Assembly (NCBI RefSeq): GCF_022921095.1
Contig: NZ_CP095053.1
Coordinates: forward strand, 724,501-788,500
Length of the DNA: 64,000 nucleotides
Origin: Hymenobacter aerilatus
GTDB taxonomy: Bacteria; Bacteroidota; Bacteroidia; Cytophagales; Hymenobacteraceae
Reading direction: 5' to 3'
The notes under the pieces were generated by a model that was not told the DNA's origin, searched no databases, and saw only the letters and a list, made by a program, of their open reading frames with translations. Positions 50,658 to 59,103 of this stretch are shown piece by piece. The first letter of the stretch is position 1. Each line of letters begins with the position of its first letter. Both the position numbers and the translations under genes were made by a program.

Positions 50658-52952
50658 ATGAAACGCCTGACCCTTCCTACTCTTCTTCTTTCCTCCCTAT
50701 CTTCTTTCGCCCAGAAAGCCCCCTCAGAAAACTTCGTGCAGTACGCCCACCCGCTGGTGGGCACGGCCAAAATGGGGCACACCTACCCCGGCGCTACGGT
50801 GCCCTTCGGCATGGTGCAGCTCTCGCCCGATACCGATACCATTCCCTACGAGCTGAACGGAAAGTACAATCCCAAGGTATACGAGTATTGCGCTGGCTAT
50901 CAGTACGCTGATAAAACCATTGTAGGCTTTTCGCACACGCACTTCAGCGGCACCGGCCACTCCGATCTGGGCGATTTTCAGGTGATGCCTACCACCGGCC
51001 CGCTTCAGCTCAACCCCGGCACCGCCGACCAGCCGGAGAAGGGTTTCCGCTCCCGTTTCTCACACCAAAACGAGGTAGCGGAGCCCGCTTACTATCGCGT
51101 GAAGCTCGACGACCACAACATCGTGGCCGAGCTGACCGCCTCCAACCGGGTAGGGATGCACCAGTACACCTTTCCGCAGTCCGATCAGGCGCACATCATC
51201 CTCGACCTCGCCGCTGGCATCTACAACTACCCCGATAAGAACGTTTGGACCTTCGTGCGGGTCGAGAACGACTCGCTGATAACGGGGTATCGCCAAACCA
51301 ACGGCTGGGCGCGTACCCGCGTGGAATACTTCGCTATGGCGTTTTCGAAGCCGTTTGCGAGCTACGGCAGCCGCAACTACTCCAAGAAACAGGTGTACCG
51401 TGGCTTCTGGGGCCGCTTCGATCAAGCCCACAACTTCCCCGAGCTGGCCGGCGAGCAGCTGCGCCTGTACTTTGATTTCAAAACCACGGCCAACGAGAGA
51501 ATCAAGGTAAAAATGGCTTTATCGGGTGTGAGCATGGATGGAGCACTGCGCAACCTGCGGGCCGAAATACCGGGCTGGGACTTTGAGGCGGTGAAGCGCC
51601 AGGGGCAGGCGCAGTGGCAGGAGCAACTGGGCAAAGTGGTGATTGAGTCGCCGAAGAAGGTAGATAAGGAGAACTTCTACACGGCCATGTACCACGCCGC
51701 TCTTAGCCCTACCACCTACATGGACGTGGACGGCCAATACCGCGGCCTCGACCAGAACATCCACCAGGCCAAGGGCTTCACCAACTACACCACCTTCTCG
51801 CTCTGGGACACGTACCGCGCCCTGCACCCCCTTTTCAACCTGCTGGAACCGAAGCGCAACGCTGACATGGTGCAGTCCATGCTCGCGCACTACGACCAGA
51901 GTACCCTACACATGCTACCCATCTGGAGCCACTACGCCAATGAGAACTGGTGCATGATTGGCTACCACTCGGTGCCGGTGATTGTGGATGCCGTGCTGAA
52001 AGGCGTGGTGCCCGCCGACCAGGCCCAGCGTGCCCTCGACGCTTGCGTGGCTACCGCCCACCAAAAGCGTTTCGATGGCATCGGCTACTACGAGCAGCTG
52101 GGCTACGTGCCCGAGGACAAAAGCGGCTCGTCGGTGTCGAAAACGCTGGAATACGCCTTCGACGACTGGTGCATTGCGCAACTGGCCAAAAAGCTAGGTA
52201 AGAGCGATATCGAAGCCGAGTTTAGCAAGCGCGCCCAAAACTGGCAGAACGTATACGACCAGCGCATTGGCTTTATGCGTCCCCGCCTCGCCGACGGCAG
52301 CTTCCGCCAACGCTTTGATGTGCTGAGCACGCACGACCAGGGCTTTATTGAAGGCAACGCCTGGAACTACAGCCTCTACGTGCCACAAGACCCAGCCACG
52401 CTCATCGCTAAAATGGGCGGCGAGAAGAAGTTTGTGCCCCACTTGGATTCGCTGTTCACCATGGACCTGCCCGATAAGTTCTTCGCCGAAACTGAGGACA
52501 TCACCCGCGACGGTATTATCGGCAACTACGTGCACGGCAACGAGCCCGCTCACCACGCCGCCTACCTCTACAACTGGACCAACCAGCCCTACAAAACCCA
52601 GGCTCGCGTGCGCATGATCCTGCCCAAGATGTACCGCCCTACCCCCGATGGCCTCGGCGGCAACGATGACTGCGGGCAGATGTCGGCCTGGTATATTTTC
52701 TCCTCTTTGGGCTTCTACCCCGTGGCCCCCGGCTCGCCGGACTATGCCCTCGGCAGCCCTGCCGTACACGGCGCCACCATTAACCTGGAGAATGGCAAAA
52801 CCTTCCGCATCAAAGTCAAAAACCAGAGCGACAAGAACGTGTATGTGAAGGAAGCCCGCCTCAACGGTCAGAAGCTCACGCGGCCGTTCCTGGCATATGC
52901 GGATGTGGTGAAGGGTGGGGAGTTGGTATTTACGATGGCGGGAAAACCTTGA
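50658..52952 (+). CDS. Alpha-mannosidase-type hydrolase, GH92 (second copy)
   Basis: A 764-residue secreted GH92 protein; signal MKRLTLPTLLLSSLSSFAQ without a lipobox, unlike the copy at 33571. The N-terminal domain shows GTAKMGHTYPGATVPFGMVQLSPDTD and GFSHTHFSGTGHSDLGDF; the catalytic domain has YTTFSLWDTYRALHPLFN, GFIEGNAWNYSLYVPQD and GGNDDCGQMSAWYIFSSLGFYPVAPGSP, so the Glu acid and Asp pair are kept. It is clearly diverged from the other copy, so a different mannose linkage is likely. It is GC-rich but embedded between AT-rich orphan genes on both sides. Confidence 0.93.
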   Translation: MKRLTLPTLLLSSLSSFAQKAPSENFVQYAHPLVGTAKMGHTYPGATVPFGMVQLSPDTDTIPYELNGKYNPKVYEYCAGYQYADKTIVGFSHTHFSGTGHSDLGDFQVMPTTGPLQLNPGTADQPEKGFRSRFSHQNEVAEPAYYRVKLDDHNIVAELTASNRVGMHQYTFPQSDQAHIILDLAAGIYNYPDKNVWTFVRVENDSLITGYRQTNGWARTRVEYFAMAFSKPFASYGSRNYSKKQVYRGFWGRFDQAHNFPELAGEQLRLYFDFKTTANERIKVKMALSGVSMDGALRNLRAEIPGWDFEAVKRQGQAQWQEQLGKVVIESPKKVDKENFYTAMYHAALSPTTYMDVDGQYRGLDQNIHQAKGFTNYTTFSLWDTYRALHPLFNLLEPKRNADMVQSMLAHYDQSTLHMLPIWSHYANENWCMIGYHSVPVIVDAVLKGVVPADQAQRALDACVATAHQKRFDGIGYYEQLGYVPEDKSGSSVSKTLEYAFDDWCIAQLAKKLGKSDIEAEFSKRAQNWQNVYDQRIGFMRPRLADGSFRQRFDVLSTHDQGFIEGNAWNYSLYVPQDPATLIAKMGGEKKFVPHLDSLFTMDLPDKFFAETEDITRDGIIGNYVHGNEPAHHAAYLYNWTNQPYKTQARVRMILPKMYRPTPDGLGGNDDCGQMSAWYIFSSLGFYPVAPGSPDYALGSPAVHGATINLENGKTFRIKVKNQSDKNVYVKEARLNGQKLTRPFLAYADVVKGGELVFTMAGKP

Positions 52953-52982
52953 GCAAAATTGAGGTAATTATCAATTTGAATT

Positions 52983-53423
52983 ATGAATAGCAAAACAAAC
53001 CCTAGTCGACTACCGGAGGGCGAAATAGTAGCGCGAGTAATAAAGAATTTTATTATAAAAAGTAGGCGAGCTAGGTATTTAGCTGTGACTCAGAAACCCA
53101 ATTCAAATGGTGGTTACGGGTTTGGTCAGCTAGCTCATTTTACTTCTGAATTGGATATGAAATACTGTAAGCAGATACCATCAAGATACCAATATGCAGA
53201 TTATGTTATTGAAGAAATTAAAGGTTTAACCAAATCGGCAGAGTGCTATATAATGCATGAAAGCAGCGACCTAGATGGTAAATGGATGAATATAGAGGAA
53301 GCAATTAAGCAAATATTAGGTTCTAATTTAGGAGCATTTGTTATCGTTGATAATGGTGATATCATCTATCATGAGAGTGAGAATATTAAAGAGCGATATA
53401 TAGGCGTGAGGCGAGAGGGGTAG
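52983..53423 (+). CDS. AT-rich orphan protein, 146 aa
   Basis: Not recognised. A soluble protein with a basic N-terminal half (RVIKNFIIKSRRARYLAVTQKP) and an alpha/beta-looking C-terminal half ending AFVIVDNGDIIYHESENIKERYIG. Codon choice is AT-rich, similar to 49449 and 53489 and unlike the GH92 gene that ends 30 bp upstream. The start ATG at 52983 follows an AT-rich stretch. No signal peptide or catalytic motif is visible. Confidence 0.55.
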   Translation: MNSKTNPSRLPEGEIVARVIKNFIIKSRRARYLAVTQKPNSNGGYGFGQLAHFTSELDMKYCKQIPSRYQYADYVIEEIKGLTKSAECYIMHESSDLDGKWMNIEEAIKQILGSNLGAFVIVDNGDIIYHESENIKERYIGVRREG

Positions 53424-53488
53424 TAGAGATATGCCAGCTAACGCGAGTTTAGTGCGCGGTAGCTCACGTCTATAAAGTCTATATTAAA

Positions 53489-54019
53489 ATGGATAGCATG
53501 GATAGCAAAGAATATAGTATTACGAGGAAGTGTAAAAGATGCGGTAACATAGACGTGTTCCCTCTCTCTAAAAGAGAGGCAGCATTCGACTTATACAACC
53601 GTTACTCGTTATGGTATTCGGAATGCTCAAATTGTAATTCAACACAATGTGCTTCATTAGGTAGAAGCTATGTTTATCTAGATGAATCTCTTTTGCGCGA
53701 ATGGGCATACAGTGAAGCTTTACGCGTTAATGAGCAAGATGAAGAAGTGATATTGGGCGATGAGACTATCTCAGATGTGAATGCACTATTTGACTTGTTG
53801 GATGATCATAGTGTGCTGTTTACTAAAAAGAAAATAATTATAGAGGCACTGTGTGTGGTTTTACACGATTATCTAACAGGCGATGGATTGGAAGTTAGTA
53901 ACACCTTAGCTGCGAGAGTGAGGGCAGAGCTCATTAAAAGAAAACCAATGGTTGTTGATTCTGAAGATTGGATAATGGATTATGTAAAGCAAGCTGCATT
54001 CCCATACTTAGGTTTATAA
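53489..54019 (+). CDS. AT-rich orphan protein with N-terminal zinc-ribbon-like motif, 176 aa
   Basis: Not recognised as a family. Residues about 14-50 contain two CxxC pairs (CKRCGNID and CSNCNSTQC), the spacing of a zinc ribbon that could bind metal or nucleic acid. The rest is helical and acidic (EALRVNEQDEEVILGDETISDVNALFDLLDD; KKKIIIEALCVVLHDYLTG). The N-terminus has a 9-bp tandem repeat (ATGGATAGC twice), so the start could be either 53489 or 53498. AT-rich codon use groups it with the neighbouring orphans. An immunity-type or regulatory role is possible but unsupported. Confidence 0.55.
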   Translation: MDSMDSKEYSITRKCKRCGNIDVFPLSKREAAFDLYNRYSLWYSECSNCNSTQCASLGRSYVYLDESLLREWAYSEALRVNEQDEEVILGDETISDVNALFDLLDDHSVLFTKKKIIIEALCVVLHDYLTGDGLEVSNTLAARVRAELIKRKPMVVDSEDWIMDYVKQAAFPYLGL

Positions 54020-54233
54020 ATTGAGTAATGTTCTATGCTGGTAAATAGCACGAGTTACGTTACGCTAAACGCAGACCAGCCGACTACACAAATGGCTGTT
54101 TCAGTAGTGGCTACTTCCCTCTAACAAAAGTTGTAAACATAGAGTGTAAGAGCAGGGCGTCAACCTGAACGTGGAGGCTGTCGTTATTGGTTAGGCTACT
54201 AGCCATTTACCACACACTCAACCTGCTATCCTA

Positions 54234-55466
54234 ATGAAACAACGTCTGCTTGTTATCCTTGGCGCATCCCTGGCCTTACTGTCGTGCTCAGATGAGAAAG
54301 AACAGGTTACGGATCCGGTTACGCCGGGGCCTACCACGGCGCCGGTAGAAACCAACGCCCCCAACACCACCTACCAGCCGGCCTTTGCGGGGCAAACTCG
54401 GGTAGGCGGCGTGACCACCTCGGCTAGCTATCGGGCCGATGTCGTGACGTCTTCCCTAACTAATCCGTGGGGTATTGTGGGCTTGCCCAATGGACGCCTG
54501 CTGGTAACCGAAAAGGCCGGGCGTATGCGTATCGTGGCTTCTTCCGGCACAGTTAGCGAGCCGATTACGGGTATTCCGGCTGTGAATCCGGCCGGGCAGG
54601 GCGGCCTGTTGGGCGTGTGCCTCGACCCCGCTTTTGCTTCTAACCGCATGGTGTACTGGTCGTTTTCGGAGGCCCGCCCCGGCGGCAACGTAACGGCCAT
54701 TGCCAAGGGTAGGCTGGCTACCGACGAGCGCAGTATCGAAGGGGCCACCGTTATCTACCGAGCCGAGCCGGCGTATGGCGGCACGCTGCACTACGGGGGT
54801 AGGGTGGTGTTCGACCGCACCGGCAACCTGCTGGTAAGTACCGGCGAACGGTCGGACCTGGTGACCCGGCCCCAGGCTCAAGCGGTTTCGTCGGCGCTGG
54901 GCAAGATTATCCGCATCACCAAAGACGGCCGCCCGGCCCCCGGCAACCCCGTGTTTGCGCAGGCCGGCGCCCTACCCGAGCTGTACTCAATTGGGCACCG
55001 CAACCCGCAGGGGCTGGCCATCCACCCCGTGACGGGCGAGGCCTGGCAGAGCGAGCATGGTCCTCGCGGTGGCGACGAGCTCAACCGCCTGCAAGCGGGT
55101 GCGAATTACGGCTGGCCTACCATCACCTACGGCATCGAGTACAGTGGGCAACCCATCGGCAGCAGCATTCAGCAGCAGGAAGGCTTGCAGCAGCCCGTGT
55201 ACTACTGGGACCCAGTGGTGTCGCCCAGCGGCATGACGTTCTATTCCGGCAATCGGATAGCGGAGTGGCAGAACAACCTATTTATCGGCTCGCTCAGCGG
55301 CACGCACATTATCCGTTTGGTTATCGACAGCAACAACCGGGTGGTAGGCGAGGAGCGGTTGCTGGCTAGTGAAGGGCAGCGGTTCCGGGCCATCACCCAG
55401 GGCAGCGACGGCGCCCTGTACGCCATCACCGACCAGGGCCGCCTGTACAAAATCGACCGGTCGTAG
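54234..55466 (+). CDS. PQQ-dependent soluble aldose sugar dehydrogenase (lipoprotein)
   Basis: A 410-residue lipoprotein; lipobox LALLSC-S at about residue 18 and a disordered Pro/Thr linker (about 25-60). The six-bladed propeller of the GSDH/YliI family is shown by NPWGIVGLPNGRLLVTEKAGRMRIV, GGLLGVCLDPAF, GGTLHYGGRVVFDRTGNLLVSTGERSD, IGHRNPQGLAIHP and SEHGPRGGDELNRLQAGANYGWP, which contain the PQQ/Ca ligands and catalytic His. It oxidises aldoses at C1 in the periplasm or at the surface and passes electrons onward. It lies before a SusC/SusD galactan-type locus but is separated from it by a terminator and 533 bp. Confidence 0.92.
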   Translation: MKQRLLVILGASLALLSCSDEKEQVTDPVTPGPTTAPVETNAPNTTYQPAFAGQTRVGGVTTSASYRADVVTSSLTNPWGIVGLPNGRLLVTEKAGRMRIVASSGTVSEPITGIPAVNPAGQGGLLGVCLDPAFASNRMVYWSFSEARPGGNVTAIAKGRLATDERSIEGATVIYRAEPAYGGTLHYGGRVVFDRTGNLLVSTGERSDLVTRPQAQAVSSALGKIIRITKDGRPAPGNPVFAQAGALPELYSIGHRNPQGLAIHPVTGEAWQSEHGPRGGDELNRLQAGANYGWPTITYGIEYSGQPIGSSIQQQEGLQQPVYYWDPVVSPSGMTFYSGNRIAEWQNNLFIGSLSGTHIIRLVIDSNNRVVGEERLLASEGQRFRAITQGSDGALYAITDQGRLYKIDRS

Positions 55467-55999
55467 CGCGCCTACCCCCGCGGACTGCGGAGGCGTTTGC
55501 CGCCACCGCATCGAGGGTAGGGTAGGGGCGCAGAGGGCTGTTCCACCACGCTGCATCTACTACTATTACACCTAGTACCTGCTCCTGATAGACGGATAGT
55601 TTCCGTTTGTCAGGAGCAGTTTTCGTTTGGCAGGAACGGGGGCGCGCAGCACGCAGACGGGCGCAACACCAGACCATATACAGGGGTTGCACGCATGCGC
55701 TAGGGAGTGTTACAAATAGGCTCTGGTGGCCTCCTGACAAGATAGGGACTCAAAATGCCCCCGCTTTTTCACGAGAATGCCCCCACTTATATAGAAGGGG
55801 AGACAATAGCTTTGTCTCGAAAATCTGATGCGGCGCTTAGCAAACGATTGTGTGGAACAGCGCCCCCGTGTAAGCCATCCTGTGCTGGCCCTGTGCTCAA
55901 AAGCGACTTGCGTGTAAAAGGTAGCCAGTGGCAGATAGCTACGGCCGGGTAGCAGATGATCATCCTATATTCTTCATTCCCTCAACCCCACCTCCATTT
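55467..55999. other. Intergenic region upstream of the second susC
   Basis: This gap of 533 bp contains the terminator at 55579-55623 and no credible gene. A TAGCTTTG at 55807-55814 fits a -7 box and points at susC, but the spacing to any TTTG upstream is wrong, so the promoter is unproven. Confidence 0.5.
55579..55623 (+). terminator. Terminator after the PQQ dehydrogenase gene
   Basis: CTGCTCCTGA (55579-55588) pairs with TCAGGAGCAG (55610-55619); an inner ACGGA/TCCGT pair extends the stem. Followed by TTTT. Confidence 0.75.
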
Positions 56000-58900
56000 A
56001 TGAAAAACTTTCTACCCCCACGGTGGTACGCCGCCTGTCTGTTATGCTTTCTATTCTGCTGCACACTAACTACAGCCTTTGCCCAGGCCACCGCGGTGCG
56101 GGGCAAGGTGACGGATGAAACCGGCGTTGGCCTACCCGGCGTGACGGTGCTGCTGAAAGGCACCACTACCGGTACCGCTACCGGCTCCGATGGCAACTTC
56201 ACACTCGAGGTACCCGACGCTGGCAACGGCGTACTGCAATTCTCCTTTGTGGGCTACAAGCAACAGGAAGTAGCCATTGGCGGCCGCACCAACATTAACG
56301 TGTCGCTGGGGACGGACAACCAGGTGATGTCAGAAGTGGTGGTGGTGGGCTACGGCTCGCAGGAAAAGCGCACCGTGACCAATGCCGTTACCACCGTGAA
56401 AGGCGAGGAGCTAAGCAAGCTGACGGTAGCCGACGTGGGCAGCGCTCTGCAAGGCAAGGCTGCTGGCGTAACGGTAGTAGGCGCCGGCTCGGAGCCCGGT
56501 GCAGCCCCACAAATCCTGATTCGCGGTATTTCGACCATCAACGGCAACAGCCCCCTCTACGTGGTAGACGGCTTGCCAGTGGCCAATATCGACTACCTCA
56601 GCCCCAAGGACATTGCGACCCTAAGCGTGCTGAAAGACGCGGCCTCGGCGGCTATCTACGGTTCGCGGGCGGCCAACGGCGTAGTACTGATTACCACCAA
56701 AGCCGGCGCCAAAGGCGAGCCACGCATCACGGTAGATGGCACTTTCGGCGTGTCGAACCCTACCAATGTGCCCAATATGGCCTCGGCCAGCGAATACGCC
56801 CGCATCATGAATCTAGCGGCTACCAACTCGGGCAACGCTGCGGTATATCCGAACCCTGCGCAGTACACCGAAACCACCAACTGGTGGAAGCAGATTGCCC
56901 GGCGCGGCATCACGCAGAACTACTCGGTGGGCCTCTCAGGCGGCAGCGACAAGGTGGTGTACTCTACGGGTCTAAGCTACTTCAAGGAGCGCGGCCTGGT
57001 GCAAGGCTCTGACTTCGACCGGCTGGCCCTGCGCATGAAATCGGAATATCAGGCCACCAAGCGCCTGAAAATAGGGGAGGACTTCAACATCTCGATGACC
57101 TCGCGCAACTACCTCAACAGCGGCACGTTGTTCCGCGACGCATTCAACGACGACCCCATCACGCCCGCTCGCGTGCCCGGCACCTCCGGCAACCCCTACG
57201 ACTACTACGGCGCCTCGCCTACCGACGTGGGTAACCCCTTGGCCACTGTGGAGCGCAACGACGACAAGCGCAAGCAGTACTTCCTGGTGGGCACGGTGTA
57301 CGCCAACTATGAGTTCATTCCGGGCCTGATTGCGGAAACGCGCTTCGGCACGAACAACAACGTGTACCGTCGCAACAACTTCAACCCGTTTTACACCATC
57401 GACGCCAATGAGCGCAACCAGGTGAACTCGGTGGTGTGGGAACGCAACATTGAAATCAACTGGAACAACACCAATACGCTGAACTACACCCACGCCTTTG
57501 GCGACCACAACGTGTCGGCGCTGGCAGCCCTCACGCTGGAGCGCTTCCAGACCACTACCAGCTACACCTCGGGCCAGGGTATTCCTAGCAACGACCCCAG
57601 CCTGCGCTACCCCGACGCGGCTACCACGGGCTTCGCCATTCGCGGCAACACCTACACCAACACCATTGCCTCGCTGATTGGGCGCGTGAACTACGACTAC
57701 CGCGGCAAGTACCTGCTGGGCGCCAGCATCCGCCGCGACGGCGCCTCGGTATTCCCTTCTGATAACCGCTGGGGCACGTTCCCGTCGCTGTCGGTGGGCT
57801 GGTTGGTGTCGGAAGAAAGCTTCTTGAAAAACCAAAACGCCCTGAACTTTGCCAAGCTGCGCGCCAGCTGGGGCCGGGTGGGCAACCAGAACATTGCCAG
57901 CCTGACCAACAGCGCCTACACGGGCACCATTGGCAAGACCTACTACGTAACCGGCCCCGACCGCGCGCTACAACTAGGCGCTGTGCAAGGCAACGTACCG
58001 AACCCCAATGTGAAGTGGGAAACCGTGGAGGACTACGATATTGGCGTAGACCTGGGGCTGTTGCAGAACCGCCTGACCCTGACCGCCGACGTGTTCCGCC
58101 GCAACACCTACGACATGCTGATGTTCCAGGCCATTCCGGGCCACGCGGGCTACGGCTACAACAGCCCCGTGACCAACGTGGGTAGCATGAACACCAACGG
58201 ATTGGACTTCACAGTGGGCTACGCCGAAACCAAGGGTGACTTCACCTACGGTCTGAGCGTGAATGCCACCCGCGCCATCAGCAAAATTGACAAGCTCGCC
58301 AACGGTCAGGCCTTGTACTCGGGCAACACGCCCATCTTCGGGCGTCCTTCTAAAACCGAAGAAGGCGGCTATGTAGGCGGATTCTTTGGATATGAAAACA
58401 CGGGTATTTTCCAGAATCAGGGCGAAGTTGACGCTTACCGCTCGGCTACGGGCACACTCATTCAGCCCAATGCCAAGCCCGGCGACTTCCGCTTTGCCGA
58501 CCTGAACGGCGACGGTGTGATTGATGAGAAAGACCAGAAATACATCGGCAACCCTACCCCCGATCTGACCTTCGGTGTGAACCTGACCATGGGCTACAAG
58601 GGCTTCGACCTGCAAGCGTCGCTCATCGGCAGCCTCGGCAACGACATTGTGAATGCCAACAAGGGCTGGTGGTACTCGGGCAGCTACAACTACAACAAAG
58701 TAGCTGGCCTCGAAAACATGGCGTGGAGCGGCGAAGGCACCTCCAACACGGTGCCCCGCATTCTGGCCAACGATAACAACCAGAACCTCACGCGCTTCTC
58801 CAATTTCTACGTGGAAGATGGCTCCTACGCTCGTCTGCGCAACTTGCAGCTGGGGTACACCTTCACGAAGGGTGTGAACACGCTACTGCACACCAACAGC

Positions 58901-59080
58901 CTGCGCCTCTACGTGAGCGCCCAGAACCTGTTCACCTTCACCAACTACAGCGGCGTGGACCCCGAAATTGGGTACGGCCGCTCCTACACCGATGGCGCTT
59001 CGGCCCTGAACCGCGGTGTGGACCTGGGTAACTACCCCACGGCCCGCACCTTCCTGGTAGGCGCTAACATCGGTTTTTAA
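56000..59080 (+). CDS. SusC-like TonB-dependent outer-membrane transporter (second copy)
   Basis: A 1,026-residue importer; the ATG at 56000 gives MKNFLPPRWYAACLLCFLFC as an export signal. Carboxypeptidase-regulatory-like domain about 33-110 (GKVTDETGVGLPGVTVLLKGTTTGT, FSFVGYKQQEV), TonB box SEVVVVGYGSQEKRTV, plug about 125-235 (ALQGKAAGVTV, LYVVDGLPVANIDYL, VLKDAASAAIYGSRAANGVVLITTK), then the barrel, which ends YPTARTFLVGANIGF. It is followed by a RagB/SusD lipoprotein after 23 bp and by GH30 and GH2 enzymes, making a compact polysaccharide utilisation locus. The probable substrate is beta-galactan-type oligosaccharide, inferred from those enzymes. Confidence 0.95.
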   Translation: MKNFLPPRWYAACLLCFLFCCTLTTAFAQATAVRGKVTDETGVGLPGVTVLLKGTTTGTATGSDGNFTLEVPDAGNGVLQFSFVGYKQQEVAIGGRTNINVSLGTDNQVMSEVVVVGYGSQEKRTVTNAVTTVKGEELSKLTVADVGSALQGKAAGVTVVGAGSEPGAAPQILIRGISTINGNSPLYVVDGLPVANIDYLSPKDIATLSVLKDAASAAIYGSRAANGVVLITTKAGAKGEPRITVDGTFGVSNPTNVPNMASASEYARIMNLAATNSGNAAVYPNPAQYTETTNWWKQIARRGITQNYSVGLSGGSDKVVYSTGLSYFKERGLVQGSDFDRLALRMKSEYQATKRLKIGEDFNISMTSRNYLNSGTLFRDAFNDDPITPARVPGTSGNPYDYYGASPTDVGNPLATVERNDDKRKQYFLVGTVYANYEFIPGLIAETRFGTNNNVYRRNNFNPFYTIDANERNQVNSVVWERNIEINWNNTNTLNYTHAFGDHNVSALAALTLERFQTTTSYTSGQGIPSNDPSLRYPDAATTGFAIRGNTYTNTIASLIGRVNYDYRGKYLLGASIRRDGASVFPSDNRWGTFPSLSVGWLVSEESFLKNQNALNFAKLRASWGRVGNQNIASLTNSAYTGTIGKTYYVTGPDRALQLGAVQGNVPNPNVKWETVEDYDIGVDLGLLQNRLTLTADVFRRNTYDMLMFQAIPGHAGYGYNSPVTNVGSMNTNGLDFTVGYAETKGDFTYGLSVNATRAISKIDKLANGQALYSGNTPIFGRPSKTEEGGYVGGFFGYENTGIFQNQGEVDAYRSATGTLIQPNAKPGDFRFADLNGDGVIDEKDQKYIGNPTPDLTFGVNLTMGYKGFDLQASLIGSLGNDIVNANKGWWYSGSYNYNKVAGLENMAWSGEGTSNTVPRILANDNNQNLTRFSNFYVEDGSYARLRNLQLGYTFTKGVNTLLHTNSLRLYVSAQNLFTFTNYSGVDPEIGYGRSYTDGASALNRGVDLGNYPTARTFLVGANIGF

Positions 59081-59103
59081 TCCATTTCCCACCGCTCTGT
59101 ATC

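Noticed and set aside
49998..54233. Possible integron cassette array (AT-rich orphan genes in series)
   Set aside because: The gaps (for example 53424-53488) contain no RYYYAAC...GTTRRRY attC pair and no integrase gene is present.
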